Source of the DNA: Auxenochlorella pyrenoidosa
Lineage: Eukaryota; Chlorophyta; Trebouxiophyceae; Chlorellales; Chlorellaceae
Direction: 5' to 3'
DNA: 12,030 nt
Assembly (NCBI GenBank): GCA_001430745.1
Contig: KQ482040.1
Span: 1,478,107-1,490,136, forward strand
In this document: positions 1-8,005 of the stretch, piece after piece
Layout of the letters: the number at the start of each line of letters is the position of its first letter
Numbering within the stretch: the first letter of the stretch is position 1
Position numbers and translations under genes: made by a program
The notes under the pieces: model-generated
The model's input: only the letters and a program-made list of their open reading frames with translations
Told to the model about the DNA's origin: nothing
The model's database searches: none

Positions 1-123
1 CCCTACGGTGGGCCGGGTGCCACAGGACTCGGCAGCTGGCGGGGCTGCGGCTGCGGCAACCCGCCGCATGCGCTGCCCTGGCTGCTTATATCTGCCCCCA
101 CCCCAACCCCCTGCACCCTGCAG

Positions 124-3100
124 GTGCTCAACCTGGGGCGCAACCGGCTGGCGGGCAAGGTGGGCGTGGGCCGCCTGCGCGCCCTCAAGGCCCTCATCCT
201 GAACGACAACCAGATCACGCTGGTGGGAGGTGAGCCGCCCGCCGCCCCCGCCCCGGCCGGATGCCCGCCGCCCGCGGCGCGCTCTCGCGGCGGGCTTGCA
301 GGCAGGCAGGCCGTCCCCGAGGCGGGGAGCCGCCCCTCCTGCCGCGCCCCCGCCTGCCTGCCCATCCGGCGCTGCCCGCCTGCCTGCCGCACCTGTCCGC
401 AGGGCTGGACAAGTGCCGGGAGCTGAACACGCTGGTGCTGTCGCACAACTCGGTGGCCAGCCTGGGGTCCTGGGTGGGGGGCCTGCCCAAGCTGGAGAAG
501 CTGAGCCTGAGCCACAACCAGATCAAGGAACTGGGGGCCAGCCTCAAGTGAGCATGGGGGGGCCAGCGGAGCGAGGCGGGCTGGCGGCGCACACCCTGCA
601 GCATGCGCGGCCCGGCGCCTCTTCTGCCGCTGCTGCCGCTGCTGCCTGGCCCGGGCTTCTCACACTGCACTGCTGCCGACAGCTGAATCAAAAACATAAA
701 CTGAAGAAACCGCCCCACCCTGCCTGCCGCTGCAGGGGCTGCGGCGAGCTTCAAGAGCTGCGGCTGAACCACAACCAGCTGGCGGCGCTGCCGCCCGAGC
801 TGGCGGCCAACAAGCGGCTCAAGATTTTAGACCTGGGCGGCAACCCGATCGCATCGTTTGATGCCGTGCAGGTGGGGGCTGCGCGGGCCGCCGCACGGCT
901 CGGCCTCTTGGCAGCTGTCTCTCGGGAGCTGTCTCTTGGGAGCTGGCAGGGTCGACAGTAGTGCAGCAGCAGCGCGACCAAAGCGCGCAGCCAGACACGA
1001 GGGCGGGCCAGGGAGGCCGGCTGCGAGGCATCCTGGGCCGCGCCCCCAACAGGCCTGCAGCGCTGGGGGCGAAGACGCACGCTCTGTGCGCTGCGGCGGC
1101 ACCGCTGGCTGCGCTGCTGCACCCGGCGCGCCCGCCCTGCTGTCTGCGCATCACGCATTGCACGGCATCCAAGCCAGGCCGCCTCAACCTCCCGCCACGG
1201 CGCCTGGTCTTGTTGCCGCTGCTAGAGCAGACCCAGCAGGGTCGATATCCACGCTGCCCCCCTCAGTGGCGGACGTGGAATGATCCCCCTGCCACAGCCC
1301 CGCACGCTACCGCCACTTGCGGCGGCCCGGCCTGCACCTTTTGAGCCTCTGTGCTGCCTTTGCACCCAGATGGCAGTGTGCTGCCAACGCGTGCTGTCCC
1401 CCTTTTCCCTGCAACCAGCCGACCCGTGCCTGTCCCACCCCGGGCCGCCCCCTCACCCCGACCCCCAACCCCTCCCGCCACCCCTGCCCCTCCGCAACCA
1501 GGTGCTGGCGGAGATGCCGCAGCTGCGCAACGTGTCCTTCAAGGGCTGCCCCATCGCTGCGCTGCCAGACTACCGCGAGCGCGTCGCTGAGCTGGTCCCC
1601 CGCCTGGAGATCCTGGACAACCAGCGAGTCGCTGAGAGGCCTCGCAAGCAGGCGGCGCTGGCGGCGGCGGCCGCGGCGGCTGCGGCTGCGGGCGACGGCG
1701 AGGCCGCGGGCCGGGCGGCGCCAGCAGCGGCAGGCAAGCCAGCGGCAGGCGAGGCTGCTCGGCCAGGCGGGCAGCAGCTCCCGCGGGGGCGGCAGCAGCA
1801 GCAGCAGCGGGAGCGGGAGCAGCATCAGGACGCTGGGCCTGATGTCGCCGATCGCAGGCCGCCCAGGCTGGACAGAGCGCCAGCTGGCAGGGCAGGTGCA
1901 GCGCCGCAGGGCGAGGGCCGCGACCAGCAGGCTGGCCCGCACCCCAAGCGGCAGCTGCAGGGGCAGGCGGAGCCCAAGGACGGCCGGCACGCCAGGCACC
2001 AGCAGCAGTCTCACGGGGAGCCCGGCGAGCGGCAGCAGCCCAAGCAGCAGCGGCGGCACGAACCGCGCGAGGAGCCGCCCCGGCGGCAGCAGACAGCCGC
2101 TGCTGCCGCGCATGGCCAGCACCAGGATCCAGCACCCAGGAAGCGCAATGCGCAGCCTGGCGCTGCCGTGGAAGAGCCTGCTGAGCCCAGCAAATCGCGC
2201 AAGCAGCAGCGCCGGCAGCAGCAGGCGGATGAGGCAGGGGCCAAAGAGCAGCAGCAGCGCAAGCAGCCGGCAGCTGCTGGGCAGCAGGGGCAGGAGGCAG
2301 AGTTGGATCAGGGGGCCGAGGGACAGGCGCACAAGAAGAAGCGCAAGCGGCGCAGCAGCAAGTTCAAGGGTGGCAAGGGGGAGCAGCAGGAGGGCGGCGA
2401 TGGTAGCGCCGGCGCCGGCGCTGGCTCGACAGCAGCAGCGGCTGAACGGCAGCGGCCAGCGCAGGAGCAGGATGGGGAGGGCAAGCCCGCCAAGCCGGCC
2501 AAGCAGGCCAAGCAGGCCAAGCAGCAGGGCAAGGAGCAGCCAGGCGGCAAGCAGCAGGCTGCCAAGCAGCAGCAACAAGGCGGCGAGCAGCAGGCTGCCA
2601 AGCAGCAGCAACAAGGCGGCGAGCAGCGGGCTGCCAAGCAGCAGCAGCAGCAGCAGCCTGCGCAGCCTCGGCCGGCACGTGCGGCAGGCAGCGACGGCGA
2701 CGACGACGCTGCCGATGCGGTAGAGCTGCTGCGCAAGCCTGCCAAGCAGAAGCGGGACCCCAAGCAGACGGGTGGGCTGGGGCGCATGGATGGGATGGGC
2801 TGGGCCTGGGGGGTTGAGGAGATCGGGCTCTCTTTGCCTCTGTGGCTGGCCAGCTGAGAGCGTTGGAGGCACCGTCGACAGCAGCTGGCCAACTCCACGG
2901 CTGCCTCTCGGAGCAGCCCGCCGTCTCAACCCGCCGCAAGCACCCCCCCACCCCTTGCAGGCGTGCTCAAGGTGATTGACGTGAAGCGCCAGCAGGGCAA
3001 GCGGCAGAAGCAGGCGGGCGGCAAGGGCGGCAGGGGCGGCAAGGGCGGCGCCTTTGGCGGCCTCGCCGGCGGCCAGCCGGTGGTGACGGGCGCCGCCGCG

Positions 3101-3217
3101 CTCAAAACGCTGCTGGGGGCTGCCCCCGCGGCGCCGGGCGGCCTGCAGCCGTTTGGGGCCGGCGTCGCACCCTTTGGGTTTGGCGGCGGCGGCGCGGCGG
3201 GGGCGGGCTGGGACTGA
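124..3217 (+). CDS. SDS22-type leucine-rich-repeat protein with long Gln/Lys-rich disordered tail (5'-partial)
   Basis: I infer five exons: 124-229, 403-547, 736-871, 1502-2771 and 2961-3217 (TGA at 3215-3217). Their phases join cleanly to give 637 residues. The gene starts upstream of the window, because 1-123 is intron ending in CTGCAG. Residues 1 to about 175 are LRRs of about 22-23 residues with the LxxLxLxxNxI pattern (LKALILNDNQI, LNTLVLSHNSV, LEKLSLSHNQI, LQELRLNHNQL, LKILDLGGNPI). They end in an LRR cap of the YRxxVxxLVPxLExLD type, as in SDS22/U2A'-like proteins. After that the chain is low complexity: an Ala run, then several hundred Gln/Lys/Arg/Ala/Gly-rich residues. A basic cluster at about 405-420 (KKKRKRRSSKFKGG) resembles a nuclear localisation signal. 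The last exon opens with GVLKVIDVKRQQGKRQKQ and ends Gly/Ala-rich. LRR domains of this type bind proteins. The tail suggests a nuclear or nucleolar RNA- or ribosome-linked role, but that is inference. The specific orthologue is not recognised. Confidence 0.82.
872..1501 (+). other. Intron 3 of the LRR gene (630 bp)
   Basis: The donor is CAG|GTGGGG after the LKILDLGGNPI repeat. The acceptor is a long C-rich pyrimidine tract (about 1429-1499) ending in CAG at 1499-1501. Splicing joins ...SFDAVQ to VLAEMPQLRNV, which continues the LRR spacing smoothly, so I see no need for a hidden exon. The reading frame stays open from 1280 into exon 4 without LRR-like content, so an alternative upstream extension cannot be excluded. 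At 905-950 there is a short imperfect repeat (GGAGCTGTCTCTTG-like, 2-3 copies). Confidence 0.7.
2491..2657 (+). repeat. In-frame tandem repeats in the LRR protein tail (9-bp and 36-bp units)
   Basis: At about 2491-2525 a 9-bp unit encoding K-Q/P-A repeats three to four times. From 2543 a 36-bp unit runs 2543-2578, 2579-2614 and 2615-2650. It encodes GG(K/E)Q(Q/R)AAKQQQQ, with the third copy passing into a longer CAG run. The first two copies are almost identical at the DNA level, which indicates recent slippage or unequal exchange. The units are multiples of three, so the reading frame is kept. Confidence 0.88.
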
Positions 3218-3954
3218 GCCTTGCCCCCGTTACCTTGCTAGGCTGCGTGTTAAAGCGATGCACGCACACATCAGGTTACGCAGAGACATGGCAAATGGAG
3301 AATGGGCATCAGGCGTGGGACATGCGCCAAGGAGCGTGTCCAGGAGCGCCAAGGAGCGGTGTCCGTGCACGAATGTGGTATTGCCGTGCTGCTCAGGTGC
3401 ACGGCGCCATGGCTGCCGCAAGGACAGATTTTGCCGCCGGTGTGATTCCCTGGAAGGTGGCTTGGAGCAGACCCAAGCCGTTGGGCTCTGGGGGGCACAA
3501 GTAAGTGTGCAGCTCTGGTGCATGCTCAGCTATCGAACACGTTTCTATCAAAGGCGCAGTCGACCGTGCCCTGACAACGCCCTGGCGGCATGCACTGGAC
3601 CGCAGCCAGCACCGTGAGCAGCGGCCAGAGCAGTGCACCTGCAGCAGTCAAGGCATGTTGGCAGCTGAAAAGGCCCCCCTGCTTCTGCCTTTTCGCACGA
3701 GCAGTTTGGCCTCAAAACGTCAGCAGCCCATCCCTGCATACATGTACATGTACTGAAATAACATCTTACCCAGCTGCCCTTGAGGACACCAAGTTGCCGC
3801 ACAGCAACCTGGCACGGCATACACAGTTGGGCACCAGTGCCCCTTGGCCTTCCTTCAGCTGACATGGCAGCCGCTGCACGCTCTGCTTCCTGAAAGGACC
3901 TTTCGAAGCAGCAGGCCTCCCTATGCCTCGCCCTACACCTTCCCATCAAAGGCT
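3218..3954. other. Intergenic region between LRR gene and secreted six-Cys gene
   Basis: This stretch should hold the LRR gene 3' UTR and the promoter/5' UTR of the next gene. I found no exact TGTAA polyadenylation-type motif and no convincing ORF or RNA gene. The only clear structure is a perfect 14-bp palindrome of alternating TACATG character at 3739-3752, in an AT-richer patch about 200 bp before the downstream ATG. An open frame from 3844 runs into the signal-peptide ATG at 3955, but its extra 37 residues do not look like a targeting sequence. Confidence 0.6.
3739..3752. repeat. Perfect 14-bp palindrome in upstream region
   Basis: The bases TACATGTACATGTA read the same on both strands. 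The site lies about 200 bp upstream of the start codon of the secreted six-Cys gene, in a locally AT-richer stretch of an otherwise very GC-rich window. A dimeric transcription factor site is possible but not shown. Confidence 0.45.
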
Positions 3955-5512
3955 ATGTCTCCCAAGTTCGCCCTGGGCGCCCTGGCTGTGTTGCTGCTCG
4001 CCTGGGGGGTGCAGAGCCGGGCTCTGCTGCAGCCTGCTGCGCTCCCTGGAGCACAGGACTGCGTTTCAGCAACCTCGGTGCCCATCGCCGACCTCAACGT
4101 CACCCTCTGTGAGTGGCTAAGATAGCAAGCGCCGGCGCCGGCGCCAGCTCCGCAGTGCGCTCAGCCAACCATTACCTGGGCTGCGCTCATCCGCCCACGA
4201 CGCCGCCCCTGCTCCTCGCGCAGCCACGCTGGATGCTGCTGTGGAGCAGGCATTCATAGGCTGCAGGACACTGCCGCAGGCCCAGACTTGCGATGGAGTC
4301 GCCAAGGAGGAGGGGCCGGCAATCGTGAGGGGCGCATGCGGGACGTTGCTGTGGTGGCAGCTTTGTTGGTTTGTGGGAAGGCCGGCGAGCAGTGCGCTGG
4401 CCCTTTAAGAAGCAGCCCTGACATCGGGCCTGCTGCTGCCCCATGCAGGCGGGGGCCATTGCCGCAGGAACGAGTGAGTGGCCAGCACTGGGGGAGGGCC
4501 ATGCGGCAATGCTGTTGCATGGGTGGCCGACTTCTTCAACGCCCTTTCCTAAGGACAGGGCTCGGTGCTCCCCACGCCTGCAGCGTTCACTGTGGCCAGC
4601 CCTCTTTCCGACGAAGAGGCCTGCCCAGGGCTGCCTCGGGCAAGTCTCATCGTCTCAACCCTGGCTTCTGTGTATTCAGATGTAAGTGCGCCAGCTGACC
4701 TGCAGCGTCGGGAGGGCTGCAGAAACCTTAGCTTGGCAGCAGCTCCTGGCTGCTACTGCGGGTGTCATTGCAGGCGGGTAGGGGATGGGGGGTGGGGTGG
4801 GAAGGGGCATGCTGGACACCTTTGTTCGTGCTGGCTGCTCACATGCCCTCTGCTCCCGTGCATGCCTGCACCTTCTCGGCCCCTGCGCAGGCATTTGCTG
4901 ATGCCCTTGCCGCCGCCGGCTGCAGTGCAACTGCCACCAGCGCAGCCACGTCGGCAATACAGGCGAGGCTAAGCAGACCTCGGCATGCCTGGGCAGGACT
5001 CGTCACAGCATACCACATGACCAGGCCGGGCAGCGTGGAGCATGCATCCCCACGTCAACATTGCTGCTGCTAGCGCTGCCGCCGCATCCCCGCAGGAGGT
5101 GGCAGTGACTGCTGCAGCGCAGGCGGCCACCCTGATAGTCACAAACGGGCTGGACGCCGCCAGCAGGTGAGGTCTATCTGTTGTTGGGCAGCTGCTGGCC
5201 GCCTGCTGCAGTTACTGCGCATGCGATGCTGCATCTATGCACCTTTCCCATCCTGTGCTGATGCCTGCCTGCCTTTCACACCCATGTGCAGCGCTGCAAT
5301 CATTCAGGAGGTAGGTGACCAGCCCAGAGCTGCTTCTCTCCTGTCTGCCCCGCATCCAAAGCCCTCTCTGCTGCTCACAAAGGTCGTCTCGGCCTCTTGA
5401 GCCCCTCCCTCTGCTCTCCCTATGCCCTCATCTGGCCTCCCCCCCTATGCTGCAGGCGATTGGGCCATCGGTCGAGTCTGCCCTGGCTTTTGCGCTGGCA
5501 GTGTGTACGTGA
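3955..5512 (+). CDS. Secreted Ala-rich six-cysteine protein, unknown function (complete, eight exons)
   Basis: I infer exons 3955-4108, 4224-4324, 4449-4473, 4584-4681, 4891-4962, 5096-5166, 5292-5310 and 5456-5512 (TGA). The phases match at every junction and give 198 residues. The start is the ATG followed by a textbook signal peptide: MSPK, then a hydrophobic run (ALGALAVLLLAW), then VQSRALLQ, with cleavage likely near residues 21-23. The mature part is Ala/Ser/Thr-rich and probably helical, with an N-glycosylation sequon (NVT, residues 48-50). It has six cysteines at 36, 65, 74, 107, 137 and 197, an even number that suits three disulfides. No transmembrane segment is seen after the signal peptide. 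I do not recognise the family. A cell-wall, vacuolar or secreted role is inference. Two exons are microexons, and the intron after exon 5 appears to be GC-AG. The final ACGTGAGC also looks like a donor, so the stop could in principle be spliced out, but no good following exon was found. Confidence 0.72.
4449..4473 (+). other. 25-nt microexon (exon 3 of secreted six-Cys gene)
   Basis: The exon is bounded by CATGCAG upstream and GTGAGT downstream. It encodes AGAIAAGT plus one base. Without it the flanking exons are out of phase: exon 2 ends in phase 0 and exon 4 needs one carried base. With it both neighbours read through in their only sensible frame. Confidence 0.68.
4963..5095 (+). other. Apparent GC-AG intron in secreted six-Cys gene
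   Basis: Exon 5 ends ...SAIQ and the following bases are GCGAGG. The next acceptor is CCCCGCAG before GAGGTGGCAG. Joining CAG to GAG keeps phase 0 and yields SAIQEVAVTAAAQ. No GT donor in the right phase lies nearby. If the intron is retained, the frame runs on to a stop at 5073. Confidence 0.55.
5292..5310 (+). other. 19-nt microexon (exon 7 of secreted six-Cys gene)
   Basis: The exon lies between ATGTGCAG and GTAGGT. It supplies one base to finish a Ser codon and then AAIIQE, ending in phase 0. The flanking exons (phase 2 end, phase 0 start) require exactly this kind of exon. Confidence 0.66.
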
Positions 5513-5907
5513 GCAAGCAAGCACATGGTGCAACCCAGGCTAGCATGCTGCCGGCGTCCTGGGGTGCTCCCATCTGCCTTCTGCACGACACCAGCAGCCC
5601 TCGCCAGCCGCCCACAGCTTGCTTGCCACCTCTTCTGTCCCAAACATTTGCACTTTTAGTCAGGCAAGCAGGAGTACGGTTGGGTAGTTGGCAACACAGC
5701 CCCGGCACTCAAAACAGAGGAAAATGGGGACGGCTGGCGGTCATGGCACGCATCTTCCAAAGGGATAAGCAGTACAGGGGTCATGGATGCGCAGTGTGAG
5801 GCGATGGTACACGGGGGGCTAGCTCAGCATCGGCAGGAGCGGCAGGAAAGAATTGGCTGCCCGCTCGGCGGGCGCTCTACTCAGGCAGCAGTGAGACAGC
5901 AGCGGGC
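5513..5907. other. Convergent intergenic region (3' ends of two secreted-protein genes)
   Basis: The 395 bp between the two facing stop codons should hold both 3' UTRs. I found no exact TGTAA motif on either strand here, no terminator-like hairpin, and no additional gene. Overlap of the two transcripts is possible at this spacing. Confidence 0.6.
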
Positions 5908-7578
5908 TCAGAACATGTCACCGTCGTCATCCTCGCCGCCGTCGGCATCTGCACCGCCAAAGAAGTCGTCGTCGCTCACATCCTCGCCAGCACCGGCCCA
6001 GGACTGCAAAGGGAGGTGGGGCAGGGGCTGGCGGCCCAGATCAGCAAGGGCCAGAGTGCATGGCTGGTTGCTCAAGTCAGTGCAGGCAATGCACAGGGCT
6101 GGTTGCTTGCAGGGTGGCCGACATGCAGCTGCCAGGCTCCGGATGCGTTAGCTACACACAGCATCACATCCCCTTGCTGCTAGGGCAACAAGCCGGGCAG
6201 CCACTCCCATGCAAGCGCGGTGCAATCTGCTTGCCACACCTCGTTCTTCGCCCCCCCCCCCCCCTCCAAAACCCACCTCGTCGTTCTCTTCGGTCGCGGC
6301 GTGTGCGGAGGCCGTGGTCAGCGCGCCCCCCTCCTCCTCCTCGTCATCGCCCAGGCCGAAGAACTCGTCGCTCCCGCCGTCGGCCCCCTGGTCGCCGCCA
6401 CCCCTGCCCAGCTCGTACTCCGCCTCCACGTCGCCGCCCCGCTCCTCTGCGGGCGCCGCCTCCTCTGCCAGGCCGCCATCGGCAAACTCATCACTGCTGT
6501 CGCCGCCGTCGGCATACTGGTCGCTGCCGTCGTCGCCGCCGGCGCCGGCGCCCTGGGGAGCGGCGTCGGGGAACTCCTCGGAGAAGCCGTCGTCGTCGCT
6601 GCCGCCCTGCTCCGCCCGCTCCTGGCGCTCGCCCACCAGGCTGAGGTCCAGCCCCTGCTGCAGCGCCGCCTCCTGCTGCTTGGTGCTGGCGCCCGCCGCG
6701 CCCTCCACCAGCACCCGCGGCGCCGCCTGCTGGCCGCCCGCGTGGCCGCTGGCATCGTCTTCGTCGTCGCCAAACGACTGCACCTCGTCCGACCCCTGCT
6801 GCTCCTGGGTGTCGTCGTGGTTGAAGTCGTCGTCCAGGCTGTGGGCGCCGGCTGCGCGCTGGCCGCCAGCGGCGATGGCGTGCTGCAGTGCGCACGTGGG
6901 CAGGCGAGGGCGCAGGTGAGTATGCGGGCAGTCTTGACGCAGGAGGCGAGGGGTGCAGGGGCGCAGGCTCTGGTTGGCGAGCTGGAACAGCGGCGAACCA
7001 ATGCAGGCGGGGTTGCAGCCCACACGGGCACAGAGATGGTGGGCACCATGGGAGCACACCCGCAGAGCAGGAGTGCTCAGCAGGCTGAAATGTAGTTGCA
7101 AGGGGGACTTGTCAAGCAAGCAAACGGCGCCGCCGCACCTGCTCAGCCCCCTTGCTGGTGGCCCCTAGGCTCGCGAGCTGTGCCTCCAGGGCGTCAAGCT
7201 GGGCCTGAATGCCCTGCACATCGGCCGCCTGGTTGCCGGCTCCAGCAGCGCCAGCGTCTGCCGCACCCGGACCGTCGGTACGGTCGCCACTCCACCAGGA
7301 GTCGCCCTCGTCCGCAGTTAGCGTGGCATCTGCGGCGCCAGTGGCGGCATCGAGCTGCAGTGGCGGGGCGGGGGTCAGGCCTGTCAAACTTGAACCTCAC
7401 CCCGCGCAGATTGGATTCTCAACGTTGGACTTGCGGGGCTCGCAAAGATTGTTTGTCCCCATTTCAGGGCTCTGCCGACCCCAACAGCCATCCAGCGCCT
7501 CACCAGCAGCCGGCTGGCCGAGGAGGAGGCCGCTGCGGAAAGCAGCAGCCCCACGAGCAGCGCCGTGCGCACTTTCAT
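5908..7578 (-). CDS. Secreted acidic protein with Ser-acidic-aromatic repeats, unknown function (complete, four exons)
   Basis: Exons on the minus strand are 7578-7504, 7354-7139, 6882-6277 and 6003-5908 (TGA), all joined in phase 0, giving 330 residues. Exon 1 is exactly a signal peptide: MKVRTALLVGLLLSAAASSS, then ASRLL. Residues about 70-90 (VQGIQAQLDALEAQLASL) form a short predicted coiled coil, and 163-189 is a second likely helix. The rest is Asp/Glu/Gly/Ala-rich with few basic residues and no cysteine. It has recurring elements of Ser, two or three acidic residues, then Phe/Tyr: about 112-117, 192-197, 198-201, 217-220, 227-230, 268-272 and 309-314, plus a looser one at 128-134. The chain ends ...DDDGDMF. 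Such acidity suggests Ca2+ binding or phosphorylation at S-D/E sites in the secretory pathway, which is inference. No family is recognised. Retention of intron 3 would replace the last 31 residues with a Gly/Arg-rich end. Confidence 0.77.
6004..6276 (-). other. Intron 3 of acidic protein gene with G14-type homopolymer near donor
   Basis: The donor is GAG|GTGGGT, followed within about 20 nt by a run of roughly 14 G on the sense strand (C run at 6251-6264 on the + strand). The acceptor is TTTGCAG before TCCTGGGCC. The frame stays open into the intron for about 43 codons. The homopolymer is a likely place for sequencing or slippage indels, but it lies outside the spliced message. Confidence 0.65.
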
Positions 7579-8005
7579 GTTTGCCTTGATTCAAAAGTGG
7601 CAAGCTTTCATAGACGGGAGGCCGCCGCGGAGTTGTTGCCGGCCAGTTTGCTGGCGGGACAGGTGTGCGTCAGGTGGTGTGCGCTGGGGCCCGCATTTCC
7701 TCATGAATGACAGGGTCTCATTGAACCTCCTCCAAACACCCTGTGGCAGACTGGTTACAAAGTGTGCGGCGAAGAGTGTGCTTGCCATGCAGGGCGGCCT
7801 CAGGCCACAGCTGGCGACGGCAGCGTGCGGGGCATGCATGCCCCGGCAGTGACCGGTGCATGAGTGAGCAGGGAAGGGAAGCAACAGTGGCAGCAGGTGA
7901 AAGGGGAAGGGGTTAGCCTGAGAGGCTGATCAGAGCATGGCCTCGCCAGGGGCCTGCTGTCAGCAGCCCAGGTACGTCGACACAGGCGCTGCAGCGGGGT
8001 GGGGC
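7579..8005 (-). other. 3' UTR of the complex I gene and upstream region of the acidic protein gene
   Basis: Both flanking genes are on the minus strand. A TGTAA motif at 7758-7754, about 250 nt after the complex I stop, is the best candidate for the end of that transcript. This leaves about 170 bp for the acidic gene's promoter and 5' UTR. I see no TATA box or other firm promoter element. Confidence 0.55.
7754..7758 (-). terminator. Candidate polyadenylation signal TGTAA for complex I 75 kDa gene
   Basis: The sense-strand bases TGTAA (TTACA on +) lie about 250 nt downstream of the stop codon at 8008-8006. TGTAA is the established polyadenylation motif of chlorophyte green algae. A five-base match can occur by chance, but it is the only such motif found downstream of any of the four genes. 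Confidence 0.5.

Noticed and set aside
1307..2929. Long minus-strand open frame (540 codons, Leu/Ala-rich) opposite the LRR gene tail
   Set aside because: It is the antisense of CAG/GCG-rich coding sequence, which gives Leu/Cys/Ala runs without stops. The sense strand has LRR motifs and consistent splice phases.
3844..3954. Upstream in-frame extension of the secreted six-Cys protein
   Set aside because: The added 37 residues would bury the signal peptide. The ATG at 3955 gives a standard secreted N terminus.
3218..3954. tRNA or small RNA gene in the intergenic region
   Set aside because: I could not find a cloverleaf with T-loop consensus or other recognisable structure by eye.
5510..5512. 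Splicing past the stop of the six-Cys gene (ACGTGAGC looks like a donor)
   Set aside because: No acceptor followed by a plausible in-phase exon was seen before the facing gene, so TGA is taken as the end.
6209..7095. Plus-strand open frames of 236 and 291 codons opposite the acidic gene
   Set aside because: They are shadows of GAC/GAG-rich codons. The minus strand has a signal peptide, matched splice sites and a repeated acidic motif.
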